A stretch of 64,000 nucleotides of DNA, taken from positions 1 to 64,000 of the forward strand of contig JADYYE010000036.1 of NCBI GenBank assembly GCA_020853815.1, read 5' to 3'. This document shows, in pieces, positions 8,235 to 17,090 of the stretch. The stretch is from Phycisphaerales bacterium. GTDB lineage: Bacteria; Planctomycetota; Phycisphaerae; Phycisphaerales; UBA1924. Both the position numbers and the translations under genes were made by a program. Each line of letters opens with the position of its first letter. The first letter of the stretch is position 1. Under the pieces are notes generated by a model. The model ran no database searches. It worked only from the letters and a program-made list of their open reading frames with translations, and had not been told where the DNA came from.

Positions 8235-10430
8235 ATGCTTCGCCTGCGTGTATGGCTGATTCTGCTCGGCGCGGACGTGCGCGGCAAGGCGCTGCGCGAG
8301 TGGTTTGCACGCGCCGCTTTGCGGGGTAGGGGTTCGCGATGGGCGTGGGTGGGCCTCACGGTGATCGGCGTGTGCTTGCTCGCAGCGCAGGGCTGGGCCT
8401 CGCTTTACCTCGCGCACTGGAATGTGTGGGGGATCCTCCCCGAGTGGAAGGAAGAGGTCTGGGCTGACCTCGAATCGTGTTTTTGGCTGGATGACGATCT
8501 CGATCTTCGCGCACGGGCCGCGCATGTGTACTTGGCCTGGTTTGGCGGCGCGATCGCAACGACGTGCCTCGAACTCCTCGTGCTCCGATGGGCATTCCTC
8601 TGGTTCCGCGTGCGCCGCTTGCTCTCCACGCGCGATCGGTGCTTCAAGTGCGGCTACACCGTCGCCGGGCTCGGTGTGATGGAGTCGGCCACCGCTGCAG
8701 ATCGGCCCGGCGCTGACGATGGGATCGACGCGTGGCTCACCTGTACCGAATGTGGCAGCGAGACTCCGGCCGTGGCGTTGTGGGGCGAGATCGCGGAACG
8801 GGGCGGTGCCGCGGAACCGGCAGCCTCTCGGAGCAATACACCGGCGCTCGGCCCCACCGAAGTCCCGGTCGTCGATACGCCAAAATCACAACGCTATTTC
8901 AGGCCGTCCACGCCCAACCAGTCCCGTGTGATCCGCGTGCTCTGGACGCGGAATCGAATCCGCGCCGTTGCTCGCGTCACCGCAGTTGCTGCTGGACTCG
9001 CGCTGCTTGGCTACGCGGGCTGGTGGACCGTGCGGGAGGTCGGGATTCGCTCTCAGGCCGCCATCGCCCTCAAGGAGCGGCCGGCCGCTGAATCGATCAA
9101 CGCCATGATGCGGGAGGGAATGCCAGCGCAAGTGGATGGCCGGCGCACGGTGGCCGAGATCATCGCACAGGCAAAGAAGGAGTACGATGCGATCAACACC
9201 GACTTCCTCGCTCGCCACAAGGATGTCGACGACGAATACGACGCCTTCTACCCCGATGCCTCCGTGATCTCTTCGGCGCGCGAAGAACTCAAGACCGACG
9301 GAGATCGTGCGAACAAGCAGTACAGCCTGCTGCTTATGGAAGAGGTCCGGGCGAGCAATGTCTACAGGCTCCTCGACGAACTGCCGGAAGCGGCGGCCGT
9401 GACCGACCACGAATTCCGACCGATTGACTCGACCGCTCCGTACTCCGCCTCGTGGATGGGCAACAGCCGCTCCGTGCTGCGGATTTGCATCGCCAGGATG
9501 AAGATCGCGCGAGACGCGAGCGATCTCGCTGACTTCCAGCGTGCCGCGCGATCCGCGCGGGCCATCGGCGGGCAATTCAGCGATCACGGTCCGTTGCTGA
9601 ACTGGCTCGTGGCGATTTCAATTAACCAGACCTTGCTTCGGGAATTGAGCGCGGCCGTGACGCCCGAAGTCGATCGGGCCTGGGTCGAAGCTGTGGCGAT
9701 TGAGTCGGCCAACCTGAGCGCCCCCTCTTTCGCTGAATCGCTCAGGTACGAACGCCTCTGGATCATGGACGCGATCGGCTGGTACTTCTCCGATCCCGCG
9801 CGCGTTCGGAGCGGCCTCCGCGCTCCCGAGCTCAAAGACAAACTGGGTGTTGGCGCGGTCGAACTGAGTATCCTCGGACTGGCCGAGCCCGACGAACCAG
9901 GCGGCCCGAGACCGCGTCTCGGCACCTACGAAGAAAACCGCGATGCTCTCGATCGCCAGTTCGAATGGTACGTTGGAGCTGCCGCGGTTGACCCGTTCGA
10001 GCGGCGAAAGCCCACCTTCCCCACGCAGCCTCAAAGCAACGGTCTGGTCATTCCCGAGTCCCTCTCCGGAGTGCTCGGCATGGCGCTACGAGGCCGCACG
10101 CACGCCGCCATCCCGCGCCGCGGCCTCGAACTCATGCTCATGATCGAGCGCCATCGCCTCGATCGCGGAACCTATCCGGAAAAACTCGAAGACATCGGCC
10201 CCCGCGCTTTGGCGCCCGCCCTCTTCGATCCCTTCTCCGGCCAACCCATGCGCTACAAACGGATCGATCCTGCCATAGACGAGTTCCATCGCGGCTACCT
10301 GCTTTGGTCAGTCGGCTACGACGCCGTGGACGATGGTGGCAAGATGCATCCCGTCACCCAGTACAGCGCCGTCACCAAGAGCGGCGAGGGCACCGACATC
10401 ATCATCAACGATCCGCACGGTCTGTGGTAA
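8235..10430 (+). CDS. Large membrane protein with zinc ribbon and pilin-like C-terminus
   Basis: A 731-residue protein, conserved in style with planctomycete hypothetical proteins. It has hydrophobic helices near residues 37-60 and 96-118, a zinc ribbon formed by CFKC near 135 and CTEC near 170, a third helix near 245-262, and a long soluble helical region. The last 110 residues contain the arrangement RGxYPxxLxxL...DPFxGxPxxY, seen at the end of type II secretion pseudopilins. ATG at 8235 has GGAGG 8 bases upstream. I infer a membrane-bound component related to a secretion or pilin-like system, but the biochemical role is unknown. Confidence 0.8.
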   Translation: MLRLRVWLILLGADVRGKALREWFARAALRGRGSRWAWVGLTVIGVCLLAAQGWASLYLAHWNVWGILPEWKEEVWADLESCFWLDDDLDLRARAAHVYLAWFGGAIATTCLELLVLRWAFLWFRVRRLLSTRDRCFKCGYTVAGLGVMESATAADRPGADDGIDAWLTCTECGSETPAVALWGEIAERGGAAEPAASRSNTPALGPTEVPVVDTPKSQRYFRPSTPNQSRVIRVLWTRNRIRAVARVTAVAAGLALLGYAGWWTVREVGIRSQAAIALKERPAAESINAMMREGMPAQVDGRRTVAEIIAQAKKEYDAINTDFLARHKDVDDEYDAFYPDASVISSAREELKTDGDRANKQYSLLLMEEVRASNVYRLLDELPEAAAVTDHEFRPIDSTAPYSASWMGNSRSVLRICIARMKIARDASDLADFQRAARSARAIGGQFSDHGPLLNWLVAISINQTLLRELSAAVTPEVDRAWVEAVAIESANLSAPSFAESLRYERLWIMDAIGWYFSDPARVRSGLRAPELKDKLGVGAVELSILGLAEPDEPGGPRPRLGTYEENRDALDRQFEWYVGAAAVDPFERRKPTFPTQPQSNGLVIPESLSGVLGMALRGRTHAAIPRRGLELMLMIERHRLDRGTYPEKLEDIGPRALAPALFDPFSGQPMRYKRIDPAIDEFHRGYLLWSVGYDAVDDGGKMHPVTQYSAVTKSGEGTDIIINDPHGLW

Positions 10431-10501
10431 CACCACCCGGCGCGGCCGCTCCGCCTTTGATGGCCGATCGCTTCGAACTCGGGAAAACAGGGTGCCATCG
10501 C

Positions 10502-11320
10502 CTATCGTGTACCGCCCGCGCTGCGTCGCGCGCGGGCGAGCGTCCACGGGAGCGTGATGAGGGCGAGAACCGCGGCCGCCACGAGAACGATCCACGCCAC
10601 TCGCCGCGGCCAAGGCCCGAGCGCGTCGAGAATTGTGGTCGTATCCGGCTGGCTGGGGCCGGTGTACGCGTAGTTGGTTCCGAGCCACCAATTGAACGGC
10701 ACCATGAGCGCGATCGCGTAGAGAAAGGTCTGCCCCGCCGCGGCAAGGAAGTCACGCCACGCGGGGCGGTAGCGGAGAACGACGAGGTCGTACGCCGCGC
10801 ACCCGACAATCTGAATGTGGTTGATCCAATAGAGCCAGAACTTGATGTGCCCGTAGCCTTGCGTGACGATGGGCGTGAAGAAGGCCTGCGTGCAGAGCCC
10901 GAAGCCCCAGTAATAGCAGAGTGTGCGTAGCCAGCGCTTCCGCGTGACGAGCGCGGCACCGCCGATCCAGCCCGCGAGGTCGCAGATGTGGAGCGGCAGG
11001 CTTTCGGAGAGCACGAAGCGCGATGGGCGAATGTAGTAGATGAGCATCAGCGCCTGCGCGATCAGCGTGGACCATCCGACCCAGGCGCGGAGCGTTGATT
11101 CGCGCGACGAAGCGCAAGGCTCTGCCGCGGATGGGTCGGGCTTCATCGGCGCGTCGTGGAGCCGGGTGCGCGGCTCGCAGGACTGGGCGCGCCAGCGCAT
11201 TCCGAGGATGATCGGCGTGCTGATGCACACGCCCCCAACGACGAGGACGCAGAGGTGAAAGAAGCCAAAGGGCGTGAAGGTCTCGCGCCACGAGGGGGCG
11301 GCGGCCTGCGCCAGGTTCAC
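10502..11320 (-). CDS. TIGR02206/YwaF family membrane protein
   Basis: This 272-residue protein has about six to seven helices and the family landmarks SLPLHICDLAGW, a central IKFWLYWINHIQI and GTNYAYTGPSQPDT followed by LGPWP. YwaF-like proteins are conserved integral membrane proteins without an assigned activity. The GTG start overlaps the stop of rlmN by 4 bases (GTGA), so translation is probably coupled. It carries a non-conserved polar loop near residues 45-75. It is the last gene of the ispH-rlmN operon. Confidence 0.88.
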   Translation of the reverse strand: MNLAQAAAPSWRETFTPFGFFHLCVLVVGGVCISTPIILGMRWRAQSCEPRTRLHDAPMKPDPSAAEPCASSRESTLRAWVGWSTLIAQALMLIYYIRPSRFVLSESLPLHICDLAGWIGGAALVTRKRWLRTLCYYWGFGLCTQAFFTPIVTQGYGHIKFWLYWINHIQIVGCAAYDLVVLRYRPAWRDFLAAAGQTFLYAIALMVPFNWWLGTNYAYTGPSQPDTTTILDALGPWPRRVAWIVLVAAAVLALITLPWTLARARRSAGGTR

Positions 11321-12618
11321 GCCCTCGCTCCCGCGCCGGCGGTTTCATGACGCAGCTGCCCGCAGGCGGCCTTGATGTCGCGTCCGCGGCTGGCGCGGAT
11401 GTGGACGTTGATGCCGCGGGCGCGAAGGAGCTCCTGGAACTCCCGCACGAAATCATCGAGCGGGCGCTTAAAGGGAAGGCCCTCAACCTCGTTGTAGCGG
11501 ATGAGGTTGATGTTGGCACGAAGCGACTTGGCCAGGGCGGCGAGCTCGGCGGCGTGCTCGGGGCGGTCGTTCACGCCCCGGAGTAGCGTGTATTCAAGCG
11601 TGATCTCGCGCCCCGTCTTCTCGAACCACTTCTGGCACGAGGCCAGGAGCTCGGCGATGGTGGTGTAGTTGGCCCACGGGATGAGGTCGCGCCGGATGAG
11701 GTCGTTGGGCGCGTGGAGCGACAGCGCCAGCGTGACGGGCAGATCGAACTCGCTCGCCAGACGCTCGATCGCCTGCGGCAGGCCGACGGTCGAGATCGTG
11801 ATCTTTCGCGCCGAAATGTTGAAGCCCCACGCCGAGTTCATGATGCGGATGGCGCGGGTGACCGCGGCGAAATTGGCCAGCGGTTCGCCCATGCCCATGA
11901 AGACCACATTGGAGATTCGCGGCGGCTTTCGCGCAGGTGCGCCCGGCGCGGCGGCGACGCTCGCGGGAGTTGCGCCAGGATTTGCGCCGGCCTCCTCGTC
12001 GCGCATGAGCTTCTGAAGGAGCCAGACCTGCTCGACGATCCGGCCGGCGGAAAGATTGCCGTCGAGCCCGCCGAGACCTGAGGCGCAGAAGCGACAGCCC
12101 ACCGGGCAGCCAATCTGCGAGCTGATGCAGGCGGTGCGGCGGTCGTCGGCCGGGATCATGACGCACTCGGTCTGGCGCGAGGGATCACCGTCGGTCGATC
12201 GAGGCAATGGGGAATGGGCAATGGGCAATGGATGACGCCGGACCAATGGTTGCTTCCACTTCTCTTCCGGCCCCGATTCGCTGTCTCGCTGCCTCGCTGG
12301 CTGGCTCTCCTCCTCCCCTGCTTCGCTGTCTCGCTGTGTCGCTGGCTCGCTGTCTTCCCACTCGATGAGCAGTTTCTCCACGCCGTCGGTCGCGGATTGG
12401 CGCCGGACAATCGCGCCGGATATGAAGGTCATGTGCGCGGCGAGCGTCTCGCGGTCGAGCTTGGAGAGGTTGCTCATCGCGCCGGGGTCGGCGACGCCCT
12501 TCTCGTAGACCCATTCCATGATCTGCGCGGCACGGAACTTCTGCATGCCCCGCTCGACGCACCAGGCCTGCAGCTCTTCCAGCGTCATGTCGAAGATGTG
12601 GGGCGAAGGGTGTTTCAT
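11317..12618 (-). CDS. rlmN: Dual-specificity 23S rRNA/tRNA adenine-C2 methyltransferase
   Basis: A radical-SAM enzyme of 433 residues that methylates C2 of A2503 in 23S rRNA and A37 in some tRNAs. The 4Fe-4S motif is CX3CX2C at Cys171, 175 and 178; the SAM loop FMGMGEPLANF and the catalytic C-terminal cysteine in KAACGQLRHE are present, so it should be active. Residues about 90-149 are an in-frame insert made of low-complexity QRDSE-like and PLPIAHSPLP-like peptides encoded by octamer and heptamer repeats. The insert lies between the N-terminal accessory domain and the barrel. Start ATG overlaps the ispH stop (ATGA). Confidence 0.95.
   Translation of the reverse strand: MKHPSPHIFDMTLEELQAWCVERGMQKFRAAQIMEWVYEKGVADPGAMSNLSKLDRETLAAHMTFISGAIVRRQSATDGVEKLLIEWEDSEPATQRDSEAGEEESQPARQRDSESGPEEKWKQPLVRRHPLPIAHSPLPRSTDGDPSRQTECVMIPADDRRTACISSQIGCPVGCRFCASGLGGLDGNLSAGRIVEQVWLLQKLMRDEEAGANPGATPASVAAAPGAPARKPPRISNVVFMGMGEPLANFAAVTRAIRIMNSAWGFNISARKITISTVGLPQAIERLASEFDLPVTLALSLHAPNDLIRRDLIPWANYTTIAELLASCQKWFEKTGREITLEYTLLRGVNDRPEHAAELAALAKSLRANINLIRYNEVEGLPFKRPLDDFVREFQELLRARGINVHIRASRGRDIKAACGQLRHETAGAGARA
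12172..12351 (-). repeat. Short-repeat insert within rlmN
   Basis: This segment of rlmN contains degenerate copies of the octamer family AGCGAGAC (about 12284-12356) and four tandem heptamers CCATTGC (about 12205-12235). It encodes a peptide segment absent from other RlmN enzymes. Its total length keeps the reading frame. The octamer part matches the array at 1-106. Confidence 0.85.
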
Positions 12619-13739
12619 GCCCGTGCTTTCCCGGCGCTGACGGAAAGGGCCGTCGAGCCGTAGGTGTCGGCGGTGATGGGAGTCTTGACGACGCGGATGC
12701 GTCGGGATTCGGGGTCGATGCCCTTCTGGGTCATCATGCGCTTGAGGGTCGCCGGCAGGTTGAACTCCACGTCTTCGTCAACGATGTCCCATTGCTCGAG
12801 CGTCGCGCCGAAGCGATCCACGAAGCGCCGGCAGATGGCGGCGACGAGGTCCTCGGGCGCGCTGGCGCCGGCGGTGAGCATCACGCTGATCGAGCCGCCC
12901 CGGCCCTTCCACGGCAGGGGATCGGGAAGTTCGGTCACGTCGTCGACGAGGATCGCCGGCGTGCCGACATTCTGCGCGATCTCGGTCAATCGCACGGAGT
13001 TGCTCGAGTTCTTGCTCCCCACGACGATGACGGCATCGCACTCCGGTGCGATGGCGCGGACCGCGTGCTGGCGGTTGGTGGTTGCGTAGCAAATGTCCTC
13101 GCTGGGCGGGCTCTTGATCTTCGGGAAGGCGAGCTTCAGCGCGTCGATGATGACGCCCGCGTCGTCGGTCGAAAGCGTGGTCTGCGTCAGGTACACGAGC
13201 TTTGAGTCGTCGATGATGCGGAGCTTTGGAATGTCGCCCGGGCTCTCGACGACCTGGGTCGCGTCGGGGGCTTCGCCGCTGGTGCCGACGATTTCCTGGT
13301 GATTGCGATGGCCCACCAGGAGAATCTGGTAGCCCTGGCGCGCGTAGCGGACCGCCTCGGAGTGGACCTTGGTGACCAAGGGGCAGGTGGCGTCGATCGC
13401 AGTGAGGTTGCGCCTCCGTGCGTGCTCGCGGACCTGGGGCGACACGCCGTGGGCGCTGAAGACGACGATCTTGCCCTCGGGAACCCGGTCGAGATCGTCA
13501 ACGAAGACCGCGCCGCGCCCCGCGAGACGCGCCACCACGTGCTTGTTGTGGACGATCTCGTGAAAAACATAGATGGGGCGCTCGTCGATCACGTCCAGCA
13601 CCTGATCGACCACGTCGATCGCCATGCGCACGCCGGCGCAGAATCCCCGCGGGTTGGCCAGGATCACGCGGACGTGCGGGGCCGTGGCTTTGGTGGTGTT
13701 GACGGCGACTTGCTCCACGCGTAATCGTAGGGGAGGCAC
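12615..13739 (-). CDS. ispH: 4-hydroxy-3-methylbut-2-enyl diphosphate reductase
   Basis: The last enzyme of the MEP isoprenoid pathway, forming IPP and DMAPP with a 4Fe-4S cluster. The three cluster cysteines are in GFCAGV (Cys34), ATCPLV (Cys119) and DICYATTNRQ (Cys217), counted from GTG 13739. The substrate-contacting histidines in the EIVHN and SAHGV motifs and the TQTTLS motif are present. At 374 residues it is longer than the E. coli enzyme, with additional residues at both ends. The start is uncertain: GTG at 13739 and GTG at 13718 both lack a good ribosome site. It is the first gene of a translationally overlapping operon with rlmN and the YwaF-like gene. Confidence 0.95.
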   Translation of the reverse strand: MPPLRLRVEQVAVNTTKATAPHVRVILANPRGFCAGVRMAIDVVDQVLDVIDERPIYVFHEIVHNKHVVARLAGRGAVFVDDLDRVPEGKIVVFSAHGVSPQVREHARRRNLTAIDATCPLVTKVHSEAVRYARQGYQILLVGHRNHQEIVGTSGEAPDATQVVESPGDIPKLRIIDDSKLVYLTQTTLSTDDAGVIIDALKLAFPKIKSPPSEDICYATTNRQHAVRAIAPECDAVIVVGSKNSSNSVRLTEIAQNVGTPAILVDDVTELPDPLPWKGRGGSISVMLTAGASAPEDLVAAICRRFVDRFGATLEQWDIVDEDVEFNLPATLKRMMTQKGIDPESRRIRVVKTPITADTYGSTALSVSAGKARA

Positions 13740-13835
13740 GCGTCGCGCCGGGACGATACCCTTGATCGCTCTGGCCGACGCTCGGTGTCGGCCCTGTAAT
13801 TCCGCACGCTCGCCGCTCGAATCGGAGGCACTGCG

Positions 13836-15161
13836 ATGGCGTCAACTTCCTTTCATGGTCGTCGATCGGCGTTCCGACCCGGCAAGGTCGGTGCGGGCGT
13901 GGTGGTCCTGATCGTCCTGGTGTGTCTGGGAGTCGTCGGGGGCTCGACCTGGCTGGCGAAGCGCAGCCAGCAGCTCGCCGAGGACGCGGTGGTGCAGGCA
14001 CGCGACGCGGCCGCCAAGGCCCAGGCCGACGCCGAATCCAAGGCCCGCGAATCGCTCAAGCTCGCGGATCAGGCCCAGGATCGGGCCCAGCCACCCGCGG
14101 ACCCGACGCCGACAACGCTCGACCAGACCAAGGCACCCCAGCCGCCCGCCGGCGCGATTGATACCGCGGCGATCCGCTTCGGAACTCGGGCCATGCCGCG
14201 GAAGAGCGATGTGGTGAGGATCGCCACCTACAACGTCGCCAATCTCTTCGATGACAGGGACGACCCCATTCTCCAGGATCGCTACGAGGATCTCAACACG
14301 ACCAAGCCAACGCCGGAGCTGGAGGGCGTGGCGGCGGCGATCCGCGCGATCGACGCCGACGTGTTGGTGCTCGAAGAGGTCGAGTCCGATGCGGTGCTCC
14401 GCTGGTTTCGAGACACCTACCTGTCCGGGTTGGGCTATACCGAGGCGATCTCGATCGACGCCGGCGATCCGCGCGGGATCGAGCAGGGAGTCCTCAGCCG
14501 CTTCCCGTTGGCCGAACCGATGGTCTGGCCTCGCATGGCATTGCAGGGCAAGCATCCCGCCGGCGCCGACGCGCCCGAGGGAGAGCCGATCGCGTTCCAT
14601 CGTTCTCCGTTCCGTATCGAGGTGATTGTGCCCGAGGGGGCCAGAGGCAATGCCCGCGAATACAACTTCACGATCTATGCGATCCACGCCAAGTCGGGGC
14701 GGAACAGCGGGTATTGGCGCGAAGCGGAGGCGATCGGTACAACCAAGCTGATCCACACCACCATGAGCGACGACCCGGGCCGAAACGTCATGGTCATGGG
14801 CGACTTCAACGCCGTTCAGACCGACGCGAGCTTCCAGTCCTTCATCAGCGCGGGCCTGATCGATCTGTTCGCGGATCGACGCCCCGACGATCCCGCGACC
14901 ACGACCCACGAATCGGGGAGGTCGATCGATCATGTGCTGGTGAACGCGGCGATGATGCCCGAGGTGATCCGGGATTCGCGGTTTGTGTTCGGGACGCCCG
15001 CCCGTCCTAAGGGTGTGGACTACCGAACCTACCCAGCGCCAAAGGGTTACGGTTCGGACCACTATCCGGTAGTGGTGGACATACGCCCCATGGAGGGTGG
15101 TGCGACGCCCGCAACGCCCCAGAACCAAGGCGGCAAGGCCGTGGACCCTGCCGCCAAGTAG
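13836..15161 (+). CDS. Membrane-anchored endonuclease/exonuclease/phosphatase family protein
   Basis: The 441-residue protein has an N-terminal transmembrane anchor (about residues 18-40), an alanine-rich coiled coil (about 42-85), a proline-rich linker, and a C-terminal EEP domain. EEP motifs are YNVANLF, LEEVE (metal-binding glutamate), IHAKSG, MGDFNAV and SDHYPVVV at the end. The family includes DNases, sphingomyelinases and inositol phosphatases, so the substrate is not fixed. The anchor would place the enzyme outside the cytoplasmic membrane. ATG 13836 has GGAGG 8 bases before it. Confidence 0.85.
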   Translation: MASTSFHGRRSAFRPGKVGAGVVVLIVLVCLGVVGGSTWLAKRSQQLAEDAVVQARDAAAKAQADAESKARESLKLADQAQDRAQPPADPTPTTLDQTKAPQPPAGAIDTAAIRFGTRAMPRKSDVVRIATYNVANLFDDRDDPILQDRYEDLNTTKPTPELEGVAAAIRAIDADVLVLEEVESDAVLRWFRDTYLSGLGYTEAISIDAGDPRGIEQGVLSRFPLAEPMVWPRMALQGKHPAGADAPEGEPIAFHRSPFRIEVIVPEGARGNAREYNFTIYAIHAKSGRNSGYWREAEAIGTTKLIHTTMSDDPGRNVMVMGDFNAVQTDASFQSFISAGLIDLFADRRPDDPATTTHESGRSIDHVLVNAAMMPEVIRDSRFVFGTPARPKGVDYRTYPAPKGYGSDHYPVVVDIRPMEGGATPATPQNQGGKAVDPAAK

Positions 15162-15365
15162 TCCACAACATCAAGATTCGGTTCAAGGTCGTGGGCTTTG
15201 GACCCCGACCCCCAATAGAGCGTGGTACTATCCAGAGGTCATACCGGAGGCTGGTCTGGTTTGATCTTCGTTTGTACTCGCGAGGGGCTGGCGTTTGTGT
15301 CGGGTTTGTACCCGCACCCGTTCGGGTCGCGGCGGTCGGACGAGAGAGGATCGAAGGAGGCACGC

Positions 15366-16448
15366 ATGGACCGGAGGCGGTTCGGACGGTCGGAGTCCCT
15401 CAAACGCGGCTTCACTCTGATTGAGCTTCTGGTCTCGATCGCGATCATCGCGATCCTGATGAGCGTCCTCATGCCTTCTTTGAGCGGTGCGCGCCGTGCG
15501 GGACGCGCGACGGTCTGCTCGAACAACCTTCGTCAGATCGCGGTGGCGATCAACCAATACGCCAACTCGAATGCCGACGCGATCGTCGGGTCGCCCGACA
15601 ACAGTGGAAAGGCCGCGTACTTCGACGGGAAGTTCAACGGAGTGTCGATCCAGGGCTGGGACTGGTGCGGACCTTTGGCGGCGGAAATGGGAATGACCGG
15701 CCCGGGCGAAGGACAGACAGACCCGACCGAGCAGGAGCGCTTCGCCCGCTTTGACTGGTACCGCTCCAAGATCAAGTCCTACAGCTGCCCGGAGAACGAC
15801 ATCACGGCCGTGTGCTATCCCAACAAGAACGACTCGACATGGCTCTCGGGGCGGATGCTCTCGTATGACATGTCGACGCAGTTCACGTCGACCGAGAAGA
15901 ACCCCAACCAGGGCGGCACCGGGAGCACCAGCGTCCGCCGCAAGATGAAACGCCCCTACAAGCCGATGATCAGCCAGGCGGGCACGGCCAACCTGAAAGC
16001 GATCATCTTCGAGGGGCACCGGTATATCGAAGCGCCTCCCATCGGGAACTACCCGGACTTTGACAAGAACATCAACGCGGAATACGGCGGGATGTTCGGC
16101 GGCACCGGCCCGTGGTTCAACGACAACAAGGAGTTGCGCCGAATCCTGGCTCCGGGCGAGGCGTTGTCGGATATCTTCACAAGCGAACCCGATCCTCGCT
16201 TCTATGCCTTCCGTCACAGCGCCCGCAAGGCGGGTTCGTTGACCTTGGGCGGGCAGCCGGCGATCGGGCACATGGGCTTCCTCGACACCCATGTGCAGCA
16301 GATGGACGACGCCAAAGCGACCAACCCGCACTACTGGTTCCCCACCGGTACGATCCTCAACACCAACGGCAACAAGCTCGATACCTGGGAGTCGACCAAA
16401 AAGGACTTTGAGGCCGCCAGCAAGACACCCAACTACAGCGTGCCCTGA
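15366..16448 (+). CDS. Prepilin-type protein (planctomycete pseudopilin family)
   Basis: A 360-residue protein with the prepilin peptidase site [18 protein letters not shown], cleaved after Gly and methylated on the new Phe, followed by the usual N-terminal helix. Near the C-terminus is HMGFLDTHV, a version of the H-x9-D-G-like signature found on planctomycete pseudopilins. ATG 15366 has GGAGG upstream; the frame is open earlier but without a good start. It is probably exported through a type II secretion or pilus-like machine. The next gene starts 35 bases downstream and is likely in the same operon. Confidence 0.88.
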   Translation: MDRRRFGRSESLKRGFTLIELLVSIAIIAILMSVLMPSLSGARRAGRATVCSNNLRQIAVAINQYANSNADAIVGSPDNSGKAAYFDGKFNGVSIQGWDWCGPLAAEMGMTGPGEGQTDPTEQERFARFDWYRSKIKSYSCPENDITAVCYPNKNDSTWLSGRMLSYDMSTQFTSTEKNPNQGGTGSTSVRRKMKRPYKPMISQAGTANLKAIIFEGHRYIEAPPIGNYPDFDKNINAEYGGMFGGTGPWFNDNKELRRILAPGEALSDIFTSEPDPRFYAFRHSARKAGSLTLGGQPAIGHMGFLDTHVQQMDDAKATNPHYWFPTGTILNTNGNKLDTWESTKKDFEAASKTPNYSVP

Positions 16449-16483
16449 GCGGCCCGCTGTCGCGAACCCCCGGAGAACGGTCG

Positions 16484-16921
16484 ATGGCCGAGGCTGGCGA
16501 GAGCAAGCTCAAGAAAACCCTGTCCATCGTCGGCGCGTCCGCGGCCCTCTTGGTGCTTGCGATCGTCGTCCTGCGCGCCACCCTCCTGGCTCCGCCCGAC
16601 GCCGGCGACCTCTCGCGCCGCCGAACCGTGGTCGACACCAAGACCGGCGAAATCATCAAGGACTTCCCGATCCCCGAAAACTCCACCAGGCCCTGGACCA
16701 ACCCCAAGACCGGCGAAAAGACGCTGATCCAGGGCGAGGCGTGCTTCTGGACCAAGGACGGCAAAGCCAAGCTCGAACCGACCTATGTGCTCCTCAACGA
16801 AATGACCGGCAAGACCGGACCGACCATCTGCCCCGATTGCGGGCGCACCGTCGTGGCGCACAACCCGCTTCCCCCCGCGGAGCTGCTGCGCGACGCCAAA
16901 AAGGCCGCGGAAAACAAGTAA
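16484..16921 (+). CDS. Single-pass membrane protein with zinc-binding CPDC motif
   Basis: This 145-residue protein has one helix (about residues 12-32) and a soluble domain that ends with ICPDCGRTVV. Only one CxxC pair is visible, so a metal site would need other ligands or a dimer. It follows the prepilin gene by 35 bases and probably acts with it. The family is not recognised. Confidence 0.72.
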   Translation: MAEAGESKLKKTLSIVGASAALLVLAIVVLRATLLAPPDAGDLSRRRTVVDTKTGEIIKDFPIPENSTRPWTNPKTGEKTLIQGEACFWTKDGKAKLEPTYVLLNEMTGKTGPTICPDCGRTVVAHNPLPPAELLRDAKKAAENK

Positions 16922-17090
16922 GAACTCCGGGATAACCCGTGGGCCATTCGCCTCGTAACGCCGCGCGCGGACCGCCCATTCCGCGCGAACGTAACGGTGT
17001 TTCATATCCACTTCGCGCGCGATCCCTTGCGCTCATGCCGCATACGGTTCGGCCCGATTCTCAGCGGTCGCCGCGCCCACGGAGGTTTGT

